A stretch of DNA of 41,284 bases from a virus: IMG/VR virus record IMGVR_UViG_3300025436_000005, positions 1-41,284 of that record. One strand, given 5' to 3'. The notes beneath the pieces are model-generated. The model made no database searches. It was not told the origin of the DNA and worked only from the letters and a program-made list of their open reading frames with translations. Shown here in pieces: positions 7,577 through 15,121 of this stretch (positions are counted from its first letter, which is position 1; every line of letters begins with the position of its first letter). The translations under genes and the position numbers were made by a program.

Positions 7577-8581
7577 CTACTCGACGGAGGAGAGGCACGA
7601 TACGTATGAGAACTTCCCCGTCGAAATCTTCAGCCGTCCCTGCCCGACCACACAGTCGTTGGTCCGCTCGGTGATCTCGACCAGCAGCTTCGGAGCAATC
7701 ATGAACGAAACGTCCCCGGCGAACTTGACCGACTTCTGCTCCTCAAACTTACCATAGGAGCCCTCACCACGAATCAGCAGCTTGCCATCCCTCATCTTGA
7801 CGAAGATCTGATCGTTCTCGACGTTCTCCGAGCTGAAGATTTTCGCCTTGTCAACGGCGTCCTTCAACCCACCGGGCAGCGTGACCGGCTCTCCCTCGCA
7901 GGCAAAGATCGGGTCGAGACTCTCATATGCTTCCTGCCATCGCCGGCAGCTCAACACCAACCCAGCGGCGTTGCGGAAATGGACCCATGCCTCACCTTCA
8001 GACATCTCGGTCATCCCCAACTGCGGGATGTGCTTGATCGATGCCTGACGAATCAGGCAGGACTTCCTCACTCCGGTCTTGACCGGGAACCGAGCCGCCT
8101 GGAAGTTATCGCACGCCTCAGCGTAGTCGGGATGCAGATGGACGCAGGTCAGGTTGAAGTTGGTATCCTTCCCCTGACTCGCGACCGATTGAACGATGCT
8201 AATCGCTTCAAGGAATTCCTTGTCCAGTTCCACCCATTCGGTTGGGGTCTCGATCGAGTCGACCGGCAGGTTGACCTGTTCCTCCATCACGATCTCAGCC
8301 CGCCGCTTGTTTCCTTTGACCTGGATCTTGCCTTGGATCGGGGTGATCTCAAGCTCATCCTCCGGCAGCTTAGACAGCAACTCCATCAATGGCTTCGCGA
8401 CCACAGCCCCAGATAGCCCCTTGACTGGGCTCTCAATGGCGCAGGCAATCTCATCGTTGAATGTGAGAATTCGATCATTCCGAAACACGAAACACGAACT
8501 CTGTTCAATCAACTCCCTACTAGCCAAGCCGGGGGACACGGCCTCAAGACGAGACAAGAACAACTCACGATTCACGCTCAT
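7577..8581 (-). CDS. dnaN: DNA polymerase sliding clamp (DnaN-like)
   Basis: 334 residues with the three-fold beta-clamp pattern and no long insertions. Recognisable pieces are AVVAKPLMELLSKLPEDELE (domain 1), INxx-type strands, and LPVDSIETPTEWVELDKEFL, matching the domain 1/2 linker of bacterial clamps. A C-terminal third holds a cluster of beta strands (FSYVSCLSSVE at the end). It would encircle DNA as a ring and hold the polymerase at 2724-4211, loaded by the ATPase at 1670-2593. ATG 8581 overlaps the stop of the DpdA-like gene upstream (ATGA). It is divergent, with no canonical C-terminal MPMRL. Confidence 0.8.
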   Translation of the reverse strand: MSVNRELFLSRLEAVSPGLASRELIEQSSCFVFRNDRILTFNDEIACAIESPVKGLSGAVVAKPLMELLSKLPEDELEITPIQGKIQVKGNKRRAEIVMEEQVNLPVDSIETPTEWVELDKEFLEAISIVQSVASQGKDTNFNLTCVHLHPDYAEACDNFQAARFPVKTGVRKSCLIRQASIKHIPQLGMTEMSEGEAWVHFRNAAGLVLSCRRWQEAYESLDPIFACEGEPVTLPGGLKDAVDKAKIFSSENVENDQIFVKMRDGKLLIRGEGSYGKFEEQKSVKFAGDVSFMIAPKLLVEITERTNDCVVGQGRLKISTGKFSYVSCLSSVE

Positions 8582-9606
8582 GCCATAGACTCCTTTTCAG
8601 TATTTTCACAGTGCCAAAGAAACAACTCGTATGCCGCGCCTCGCTGGGACAGCAGATCGGGGTAGGCGAATAGACGGTTCTTGATCATCTTCTCGATTCT
8701 AAACTTAACGCCACCACCGGCGAGATAAACCCTCTTGATCGGGACTGCCTCGTTGACCCGCAAGAAGAAAACCGCGTTGACCAGCTTTCTGCATTGGTCA
8801 TAGTTTGTCACGCCCCTCTCAACTATCCGTATGATTCGCTTCCCCCTCTCCCCCCACCGCTCCAAACCTCTCTGTAGCTTGTAATCGGGTGGGACGTCGA
8901 CTTCTTCCGAGTGGCCATACGTTACGCCACAAGAGGCTAGGTAGTCATCGAGGTTGTTACGAGCGATCGGACTCATATCCCTCGTATGACTATTAAACGC
9001 CCCTCGCATGCTAGAAACATCAGAAGTGTATAGCCTAATCGGGTCCAACGAATAGTCGAATTTTCCCCCCACAACGTGAGGAGTGCATATCTTCCCAAAT
9101 GATCCACCCAGTACCCATGAAGCAGAGTCCACCGAATGCCACGGAAAGTACTTCATCATGTCGAGATCAGACACAGCAAAACCGTGGACTGCACGGAGGC
9201 TCTTCCCCTCCGAATCGACCAGATACGGGCGAATCTTCTGAAACCAGTCCATTCGCAATCGTGGTGATTTCGCCCGCCCGAAGCCTATCCCAATGTATGG
9301 AGCCTTACTGTCGAGGATCTTATCGAGCCATTTCAATGACTCTAGATGATGATATACGGGGATCACCTTCTCGATAGGGAGATGGCGGACCATCTCGTTG
9401 TAGTTCTCCCAGCTTCTGGCGGCGGCGCCGTCGATTAGCTCCTCCGTATGCTCCTCGTGTTCCAGCTGAGAACCTGGAATAACATCCAGGCTAACATAGT
9501 AGTCAGCCTGCGGATGCCTCTTGCAAAAACCTATGTACTCCTGCAGATCAATCGGCACCTGACGCGTCCACGCACTCCAGGCACCGCAGTCAAGCATAAA
9601 CGGCAT
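8578..9606 (-). CDS. DpdA-like DNA 7-deazaguanine transglycosylase, divergent copy
   Basis: 342 residues of the TGT-like fold, paralogous to the next gene upstream. Shared landmarks are the N-terminal Asp motif (MLDCGAWSAW here, MLDSGAFSVW there), YYVSLDVIPG, VIPVYHHLESLKWL, and PWHSVDSASW in the barrel. In TGT the DSGGF Asp and a later Asp do the base exchange. Here the Ser-Gly-Ala-Phe part is changed to Cys-Gly-Ala-Trp, and HGFG has become HGFA. It would exchange guanine in DNA for a deazaguanine, or act as a partner or specificity variant. It overlaps the paralogue's stop by 17 bases. The enzyme class is fairly sure, the activity of this copy less so. Confidence 0.75.
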   Translation of the reverse strand: MPFMLDCGAWSAWTRQVPIDLQEYIGFCKRHPQADYYVSLDVIPGSQLEHEEHTEELIDGAAARSWENYNEMVRHLPIEKVIPVYHHLESLKWLDKILDSKAPYIGIGFGRAKSPRLRMDWFQKIRPYLVDSEGKSLRAVHGFAVSDLDMMKYFPWHSVDSASWVLGGSFGKICTPHVVGGKFDYSLDPIRLYTSDVSSMRGAFNSHTRDMSPIARNNLDDYLASCGVTYGHSEEVDVPPDYKLQRGLERWGERGKRIIRIVERGVTNYDQCRKLVNAVFFLRVNEAVPIKRVYLAGGGVKFRIEKMIKNRLFAYPDLLSQRGAAYELFLWHCENTEKESMA

Positions 9607-10627
9607 CGGCTGCCTCCCTCTGAATCACTTCAAGGTACTGGGTGAACGACTTATCAAGTCCAGCGTATGAGTACAGTCGTTTAGCGACCACCCGAGCCAT
9701 CCGCTCCCGATCAGAGTCCCCGCATCCAGCAAAATAGATATGCTGGACAGTGGAAGCCGGCAGTCCTTCCTGATGCTTGATGAACACAGCGTTGACGATA
9801 CGTCTGGCATCGCTGCTAGTACGAACGCCGGCAACCGTCTCACGGACGATCTTGGTCTTGGTCTTATCTAGCCACTGCTCAATCCCATCGACTCGTTTGT
9901 ATCCTGCGGGAACGTCGATCAGCTCGAATTCGCCAAGCGAAACATCGCAGTATCGCAGCCAATCTTCAACGTGTTTCCTCCACACCGGCAGCATGGTATC
10001 ATAGTGGATCTGAAACTCCCCTTTCCACCCAGACTGGGGTGTCATTGCATTGACTGCGGCCTTGAGATCGAAATCGAATTGACCATTGGTCTTCCGCGGC
10101 ACCCATATCTTACCAAAAGCGGCCAGCACCAACCAGCTGGCCGAGTCGACCGAATACCACGGGAACCGTCTGAGTAGCTCAAGGCTGTTGATCCCGAATC
10201 CATGAGTCCGCACGATCGGCTTGCCATCCGGTGCAACAACGCCACGAACTGAATTCAGCCACCCAATCACAGCCCGCCTGTTGACAGATCCCGCCGTCCC
10301 GCCAAGCCCAATGTATGGGCACTCAATCGCCAACATCTTCTCCAACCACTTAAGGGACTCCCCGCGGTGGAAAACCGGGATCACTTTCTCAAAGTCCAGC
10401 TTACGAATCATCCGCAGGTAGTTCTTCCATCCCCGTGCGGCAGCGTCCTCAATGTCCGCGGCGGTCGGAGAACTATCAGCAGTCCCTGGGATCACGTCAA
10501 GGTTGACGTAGTAAGAAATCGCTGGATGAGTCTGGCAGAAGTCAATGTACTGGTCGATGTCGATTGAAGCCCCAGACTTCCAGACTGAGAAGGCACCAGA
10601 GTCGAGCATCAGCAGGCGGTCCGTCAT
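9590..10627 (-). CDS. dpdA: DpdA-like DNA 7-deazaguanine transglycosylase
   Basis: 345 residues matching phage DpdA. The opening MLDSGAFSVWKSG carries the nucleophile-region Asp, followed by YYVNLDVIPG, VIPVFHRGESLKWLEK, YIGLGG, HGFGIN and PWYSVDSASW, which together trace a TGT-type barrel. DpdA inserts preQ0 or a related 7-deazaguanine into DNA by replacing guanine. It lacks the tRNA-binding Zn site of bacterial TGT, as expected for phage members. The upstream neighbour is the PRTase-FolE fusion and the downstream neighbour the second DpdA-like copy, all with coupled starts. This is the core of the proposed DNA-modification block. Confidence 0.83.
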   Translation of the reverse strand: MTDRLLMLDSGAFSVWKSGASIDIDQYIDFCQTHPAISYYVNLDVIPGTADSSPTAADIEDAAARGWKNYLRMIRKLDFEKVIPVFHRGESLKWLEKMLAIECPYIGLGGTAGSVNRRAVIGWLNSVRGVVAPDGKPIVRTHGFGINSLELLRRFPWYSVDSASWLVLAAFGKIWVPRKTNGQFDFDLKAAVNAMTPQSGWKGEFQIHYDTMLPVWRKHVEDWLRYCDVSLGEFELIDVPAGYKRVDGIEQWLDKTKTKIVRETVAGVRTSSDARRIVNAVFIKHQEGLPASTVQHIYFAGCGDSDRERMARVVAKRLYSYAGLDKSFTQYLEVIQREAADAVYA

Positions 10628-10628
10628 G

Positions 10629-11498
10629 CTAACCTCGGATCAACGACAAGAGTTCCTGACGAGCGGGAGCCTTGTCCCGAAACACACCAGTTAGGCTCGA
10701 GGTCACCATCTCACTGCCCTGCTTGTTGACTCCTCGACAGGTCATACAAAAGTGCTTCGCCTCCAGGATACAGGCAGAGCCGAGTGGCTTCAGATACTCG
10801 TCCAGAGCCGCCGTCACCTGCTGACAGATTCGTTCTTGAATCTGAAGCCGGCGAGTGAATACCTCGAGCAGCCGGACCAGCTTCGATACCCCAATCACCT
10901 TGCCATTCGGCACATACGCCAAGTGGGCCTGCCCGAAGAAGGGCTGCATATGATGCTCGCAGACTGAGAAGAACTCGACGTTGCGAACCAACACCATCTC
11001 GTCGCAAGCCCCCTCCTCGAACACCTTGAAGACAGAGGCGGGGTCGATCTTGTACCCCGAGAAGATTTCACCATAGCTGCGGATCACCCGAGCCGGCGTC
11101 TCCCTCAATCCTTCACGATTCGGATCGTCTCCGACGAATTCAAGCAGCCGTCGGATGTTTTCCTCTGGTCCATCCTGCTCATCGGTCTCCCACGGAAACA
11201 CTATCCAGTCGGAATCTTTCCGATTCCTTTTATCAACCAAGACCACAAATGGCTTGTCCGGGAAGCGCCCATTGTATCGTTGCTTAGTCACACCAGAGTC
11301 GATGATGTCATCGACGATAACATCTGCCTCCTCTGGGGTACTCACGAGTCGCATGGCGCCGATCCTACGAATCGCAAGGGCCGCCATCGCACCGCCGCGA
11401 GGAACTCCATAAAGTGCGACACCATCCGGGATGCGACTGCGTGCTACAGCAGCGCAGCTCTCAACATCACGCCACGTCAAAACCGTTCGCTCTGTCAT
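10629..11498 (-). CDS. folE: xanthine/guanine phosphoribosyltransferase-like domain fused to GTP cyclohydrolase I
   Basis: 289 residues in two domains. Residues 1-110 resemble a compact XGPRT: LTWRDVESCAAVA at the N-terminus, YGVPRGG at 30-36, the PRPP loop DVIVDDIIDSGVT at 59-71, and DWIVFPWE at 97-104, matching the base-specificity hood (WIEQPWD in E. coli Gpt). Residues 112-289 are FolE: GLRETPARV, zinc ligands C180 and H183 in CEHHMQPFFG, VIGVSKLVRL, RRLQIQERI, and the third ligand C251 in HFCMTCRGV. FolE makes dihydroneopterin triphosphate from GTP, the first step of the deazaguanine pathway. The fusion suggests guanine salvage feeding GTP to FolE. The start overlaps the upstream stop (ATGA). 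Confidence 0.9.
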   Translation of the reverse strand: MTERTVLTWRDVESCAAVARSRIPDGVALYGVPRGGAMAALAIRRIGAMRLVSTPEEADVIVDDIIDSGVTKQRYNGRFPDKPFVVLVDKRNRKDSDWIVFPWETDEQDGPEENIRRLLEFVGDDPNREGLRETPARVIRSYGEIFSGYKIDPASVFKVFEEGACDEMVLVRNVEFFSVCEHHMQPFFGQAHLAYVPNGKVIGVSKLVRLLEVFTRRLQIQERICQQVTAALDEYLKPLGSACILEAKHFCMTCRGVNKQGSEMVTSSLTGVFRDKAPARQELLSLIRG

Positions 11499-11698
11499 TT
11501 GCTCCCCTTCTCGAAAACGATCCCACCATCCCCATCGACCGGCATCAAGTGGGGATTGTCCCCATAACTGATCTCAACAGGGATACCATCAGGGAACGCT
11601 TTGCAGGCCGGCCTCTCATTGGTCTCGGCGTTATCGTCCGACTTAGTCCCCTGAAAATGAACGCACTGACGGGTGAAGCATTTCGGCACTGCCAACAT
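11495..11698 (-). CDS. small Cys-containing protein of a widespread uncharacterised type
   Basis: 67 residues. Cysteines are placed as CFTRQC near the N-terminus and ACKAFPDGIP in the middle, followed by a GD-x-GIVFE ending. This CxxxxC/C-x-A-F-P-D-G-I-P pattern resembles a small family seen in many bacteria, function unknown. It may bind a metal. It is coupled to the PRTase-FolE gene (ATGA) and follows the metallopeptidase gene by one base, so it is co-transcribed with the modification genes. Confidence 0.6.
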   Translation of the reverse strand: MLAVPKCFTRQCVHFQGTKSDDNAETNERPACKAFPDGIPVEISYGDNPHLMPVDGDGGIVFEKGSK

Positions 11699-11700
11699 CG

Positions 11701-12453
11701 TTATTTTCCTTTCCCGATTACATCGTCGAAGTATTTCGCCAGCGCCTTCGGCATCTTGGCACCGTTCTTAGTACCATAACTAGGATGCGTGTAGGCGAGC
11801 AGTCCCTCGCAGAACATCTCAGCTGGATGGTCCGCCGCGTACTGACTCAACTTGCGGAGCTCACTCTTCGGGGTCACCTTCCAGATATTGACCAGACGGC
11901 CAGGCTCCCCGACACCCTTCCCTCCGTTGGCGGCGAGCATTTGCTCAAGAAGATGGTGGCCGAACTCATGGGTGGCAATATCTGAGACTGCATCACTCAA
12001 CGAGAACTGCCCGCCCTTCAAATGGTCCGATGTTGCGGGATGCCCGAAGCCGGCGACCTCAGCCGTGCCGGTCTCTTTATCATACTGTCCAGTCGTCGCT
12101 CCCTGCCCATTCTTCGAGATCCAGAACGGTGTCCCCTTCAACCGAATACCCATCTCAGACTTTGGCAGCTGGTCAGTCAACTTCTGGCAACGCTCTGCAA
12201 CACCAGCGAGTGACTTCTCAACCTCCACCGCAGTCTGCTGTATCTCTTCCTTGTCAGCCTTGCGCTTCAGTCTCCCCAGTGTCTCTGGATCGACCGACAC
12301 CTTGACAGACACCCTCGCCGAGGACCCACCAGATCCTCCCCCACTGGCAAACCGCCCGCGTTGATCGTGGTTCGGGTTCTCTTTGATGTCGATATGAACC
12401 TTCAATCGACCGTCAACGATTTCAGACTTCACAGTTGCGTCTGTTTCACTCAT
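11701..12453 (-). CDS. putative zinc metallopeptidase with phage head-type N-terminus
   Basis: 250 residues. The segment IATHEFGHHLLEQML carries HExxH (H-E-F-G-H) with an extra His, the signature of zincin metallopeptidases, and a downstream AEMFCEGLLAY offers a Glu ligand candidate. The N-terminal part has KENPNHDQRGRFASGGGSGG, a motif I associate with phage minor head or head-morphogenesis proteins. A lone zincin domain with this lead could be a maturation or structural protease. It lies inside the deazaguanine block between queE and folE, which is odd for a virion gene. Substrate unknown. Confidence 0.6.
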   Translation of the reverse strand: MSETDATVKSEIVDGRLKVHIDIKENPNHDQRGRFASGGGSGGSSARVSVKVSVDPETLGRLKRKADKEEIQQTAVEVEKSLAGVAERCQKLTDQLPKSEMGIRLKGTPFWISKNGQGATTGQYDKETGTAEVAGFGHPATSDHLKGGQFSLSDAVSDIATHEFGHHLLEQMLAANGGKGVGEPGRLVNIWKVTPKSELRKLSQYAADHPAEMFCEGLLAYTHPSYGTKNGAKMPKALAKYFDDVIGKGK

Positions 12454-13112
12454 TTCAGCCCCACGATTTTCTGCATTTGGAGACAGAGACGATAGCCATA
12501 CTGCATGCAGCTCTGAACCGTCGCGTCAACATTCCGTTTGTTTGCTTCCGGATCCTGCTCATCCAGAGGCTGCAGATAGATCTCGGATCGAGGGAAGTCC
12601 TCGGGAGGACGAGCTGGTCGCATCCCACCCAAAGCCGTCAGCGGCAGGCCGTCCGTATCAACTTGACCCGCCTGGAGTACGTACTTGAAGGCATAGGGCC
12701 ACCGCTCCCGCGCGATGCCTGGCGTCTTGGGTGAGCAAACAACCACAGCCCGAGAATGAAGCCCTGGAAGATGAAGAATGCCGTTGGTTTCAATCTGAAC
12801 TTGCGTGCCACGATCAATCAGCAGATCCACTAGCCGAGTGATGTCCTGGCGGAGCGGCTCTCCGCCCGTCAACACAACCAGATCAGCGCCACCCGTCAGT
12901 TCAAGCAGATCCTCCACCAACTCAAACCGACGACCAGTAGTGTAGTTCGTATCACAAGCAGGACACTGAAAGTTGCAACCAGCCAATCGGATAAAAGTTG
13001 CTGGTCTACCGGCAAACGGCCCCTCGCCCTGGATCGTCTTCCATACGTCTACGATCTCAAGAGAATCGGGGCTGCTATGATCTCGGTGTTCGGGTGGTTG
13101 TTTATTCAGCAT
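12450..13112 (-). CDS. queE: QueE, 7-carboxy-7-deazaguanine synthase (radical SAM)
   Basis: 220 residues from ATG 13112, where the start overlaps the previous stop (TAATG); a longer frame exists but would run far into the upstream gene. QGEGPFAGRPATFIRLAGCN leads into the Cys triad C46, C50 and C53 in CNFQCPAC, which binds the [4Fe-4S] cluster. VVLTGGEPL is the SAM-binding GGE motif, and IETNG follows. It converts 6-carboxy-tetrahydropterin to CDG, the ring-contraction step of queuosine-type base synthesis. Its spacing of three then two residues between cysteines is typical of short QueE. QueD is two genes upstream. Confidence 0.92.
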   Translation of the reverse strand: MLNKQPPEHRDHSSPDSLEIVDVWKTIQGEGPFAGRPATFIRLAGCNFQCPACDTNYTTGRRFELVEDLLELTGGADLVVLTGGEPLRQDITRLVDLLIDRGTQVQIETNGILHLPGLHSRAVVVCSPKTPGIARERWPYAFKYVLQAGQVDTDGLPLTALGGMRPARPPEDFPRSEIYLQPLDEQDPEANKRNVDATVQSCMQYGYRLCLQMQKIVGLK

Positions 13113-13339
13113 TAGTCGATCCGTCCGATTCTCCACTGCTTCTCTGCCTGCTTCCGGATAAGATAACGTCTGTCCAGGCACTGACTCACGACCCAAACTA
13201 GTGTCCGAAGATTTGAATCGGCTTTATCAACCACGACAGACTGACCACATTCCATCGCACGCAGAGCCTGAATCAGCTCCCTTCTGAAAGATTCCCCTGC
13301 CTGGGGACACCGGACAACAGGGACATTTTCGATCTCCAT
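13112..13339 (-). CDS. small hypothetical protein, possible DNA-binding
   Basis: 75 residues between queD and queE, coupled to queE by TAATG. It has a helical first half (FRRELIQALRAMECGQSVVVDK) and a C-terminal QAEKQWRIGRID tail. This A-x-M-x-x-G-x-S-V then basic-tail layout recalls short phage proteins that carry a helix-turn-helix-like fold, but I see no decisive motif. Function unknown. Confidence 0.5.
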   Translation of the reverse strand: MEIENVPVVRCPQAGESFRRELIQALRAMECGQSVVVDKADSNLRTLVWVVSQCLDRRYLIRKQAEKQWRIGRID

Positions 13340-13348
13340 GATTCGGTC

Positions 13349-13822
13349 TCACTTCACGTAGTCAGCGCTGCAATTGGGGGTTTCGAATAATCGAACTCGT
13401 ACCACATCAATATCGTACGAACGCAACAATTCACTCGCTACTTGAAACAGCACCCGGGCCATGTTCTCGGCGGTCGGATTGCCGTCCAGCACAAACGGCT
13501 CTTTCCCACCCAACACGGCATCGACCTGACCATTTGCACCCTCAAGAATCTGCTCACCGTCTTGCCGCAAAACAGTCAGCACATGCAGCAGCGGGTCGGC
13601 AGGATGAAGAATGAGGTTGTGGTCCCAGTTTTGGTCGATCCATCCCCCGACCTCAGTTTTGATAACCCCGAAGTCAATCACGCGGCCAAGCTGATCAAGT
13701 TCTGGCGCAGTAACTGTCACCTCGGCGACGTAGCGGTGGCCGTGAAGATGTTTGCACTTCGATTCGTGCTTCAATACCCGATGACCTGCGTCGAATTCAA
13801 GTTTGCGTGTGATACTGATCAT
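13349..13822 (-). CDS. queD: QueD, 6-carboxy-5,6,7,8-tetrahydropterin synthase
   Basis: 157 residues with the QueD/PTPS signature. FDAGHR (H14) and SKCKHLHGHRY supply the catalytic Cys C23 and zinc ligands H27 and H29. DFGVIK, WDHNLIL (catalytic Asp-His), PTAENMA and ETPNCSADY (C-terminal Glu for pterin binding) follow in the usual order. It turns dihydroneopterin triphosphate into 6-carboxy-tetrahydropterin, linking FolE to QueE. Its Cys-x-x-x-His spacing and length agree with QueD rather than PTPS. Start ATG 13822. Confidence 0.93.
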   Translation of the reverse strand: MISITRKLEFDAGHRVLKHESKCKHLHGHRYVAEVTVTAPELDQLGRVIDFGVIKTEVGGWIDQNWDHNLILHPADPLLHVLTVLRQDGEQILEGANGQVDAVLGGKEPFVLDGNPTAENMARVLFQVASELLRSYDIDVVRVRLFETPNCSADYVK

Positions 13823-13885
13823 TGCGTCTCCCTCAACACAAGCAGCCGGGGACTGTCCCCGGCTACTTTGACCACCAACTCGAAA

Positions 13886-14800
13886 CTAGACAGCGGCCGG
13901 GACTGCGGCGGGCTCGGCAACCGCCGCTGCCGCGGGAGCAGCGACCACGGTGGCCCGATCCTCTGGGGCCACCGAGAGAAAGCCGCGAGCAGCGTCACGG
14001 GTGTGGTTGAGAGCGGTCTGGCTCTCCTTCTGGTTCGGCTTGCCATAAGCCTCATCCAGCTTCTTGACCAGCTCCTCGGTGACGTTCAGGCCGTTCTCCT
14101 TCAGCAGCTTGCCAGCGAGGTACAAGCGGCCGGGACGCGTTTCCGGGACTTCGCAGAATCCGCGCAGCCCACCCTGCGTGCGGTAGTACGTGACGTCAAC
14201 AATGGCCTTGCTGTAGCCCCCGCCATACATCACCTCGATGTCGATCCGCTTGAAGTTAGCCAAGCCGACTTTGGCGGCGATCTGGCCGGCGAGGAACGCC
14301 TTGGTCTCCCGCGGCTCTTTCTCAGCCTTTTCGGCCGCTTTCGCCGCGGCCTTCGCGGCCTTCGCGGCCTTCTCCTCCGCCTTGGTGGCCTCCTTCTCGG
14401 CTTTCGCGGCAACGCGCTCCGCTTCCTTGTCAGCCTTCTCCTTTGCCTTCGCGGCCTCCTTCGCGGCCTTGGCCTCGGCGTTGGCGGCAGTCTGCTTCTC
14501 ACGAGCTGCGGCCTTCTCAGCTTTGTCCGCCGCGTTCAGCTCGGCATCGCTCGGCAACTCTGCCGTGGTGGTCCCGTCCGACGTACCATCCTCGAACACC
14601 TCAAACTCTTCACCACCAGTGATCGCCGCCAGGACGGTGTTCAGCGTCCCCTGATCATCGTCCTCGAGCTTGACATCCTCGTCAACCATCTCCTTGACCT
14701 TCGCCAGCTTGGCAGCCATGCGGGCGTCGTTCCACTTGTCAGCATTCTTCAGACCGAGGGCGACAAACAACTTCACAGCAGAACGTTTCGCGATCTTCAT
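13886..14800 (-). CDS. Ala/Lys/Glu-rich low-complexity protein, histone-like or scaffold-like
   Basis: 304 residues. The N-terminal 80 residues are ordered (MKIAKRSAVKLFVALGLKN), residues 90-165 are almost all K, A and E in KAEKEA-type repeats predicting one long helix, and residues 170-260 include YGGGYSKAIVDVTYYRTQGG, which looks like a folded domain. The tail is Ala/Pro-rich. A protein of this composition could bind DNA like a histone-type linker or form a coiled-coil scaffold. The repeat core matches eukaryotic H1-like tails only in composition, so I name no family. Start ATG 14800 has AGGAGA seven bases upstream. Confidence 0.55.
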   Translation of the reverse strand: MKIAKRSAVKLFVALGLKNADKWNDARMAAKLAKVKEMVDEDVKLEDDDQGTLNTVLAAITGGEEFEVFEDGTSDGTTTAELPSDAELNAADKAEKAAAREKQTAANAEAKAAKEAAKAKEKADKEAERVAAKAEKEATKAEEKAAKAAKAAAKAAEKAEKEPRETKAFLAGQIAAKVGLANFKRIDIEVMYGGGYSKAIVDVTYYRTQGGLRGFCEVPETRPGRLYLAGKLLKENGLNVTEELVKKLDEAYGKPNQKESQTALNHTRDAARGFLSVAPEDRATVVAAPAAAAVAEPAAVPAAV

Positions 14801-14916
14801 CTCAGATCTCCTCTAGGAAAGAAACTATGGTTTTGACAGTCACTTGAACGGTTGACCCAACCATTCCTTACAACCTCATATCGTAACTGGTGCTGGGAAA
14901 TCAGGTGAAAATCTTC

Positions 14917-15108
14917 TCAGATTTCAGGTAATTTTCTGGAATTGCCATCGTCCTGCTTTGCATTCCGAACTTCCTGTCGGAGCACCTGGACGTCTTCTGG
15001 AGCCTCGAATCCCAAGCGCACCGAGTTACCTTTCAGCTTCACCACGGTGACCGTGATATTCTCGCCGATGACGATCTTCTGCCCCATCTTCCGTGACAAT
15101 ACCAACAT
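14917..15108 (-). CDS. csrA: CsrA-family carbon storage regulator
   Basis: 63 residues beginning MLVLSRKMGQKIVIGENITV, with VRLGFEAPEDVQVLRQEV following: the full CsrA beta-strand dimer plus C-terminal helix. CsrA binds GGA in hairpin loops of mRNA leaders, often blocking ribosome binding. A phage copy could repress host translation or time its own genes. It lies 13 bases after the helicase gene and before the Ala/Lys-rich gene. The RNA-binding strands (LSRK and VRLGFEAP) are intact, so function is likely retained. Confidence 0.92.
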   Translation of the reverse strand: MLVLSRKMGQKIVIGENITVTVVKLKGNSVRLGFEAPEDVQVLRQEVRNAKQDDGNSRKLPEI

Positions 15109-15121
15109 CTTTAGTATCCTT

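Noticed and set aside
14230-14502. Arg/Pro-rich minus-strand reading frame
   Set aside because: It is an alternate-frame shadow of the repetitive Ala/Lys-rich protein at 13886-14800.
13442-14836. 464-residue plus-strand reading frame
   Set aside because: It lies opposite queD and the Ala/Lys-rich gene; its Leu/Gly/Arg repeats are the reverse reading of KAA/EAK repeats. queD has clear motifs on the minus strand.
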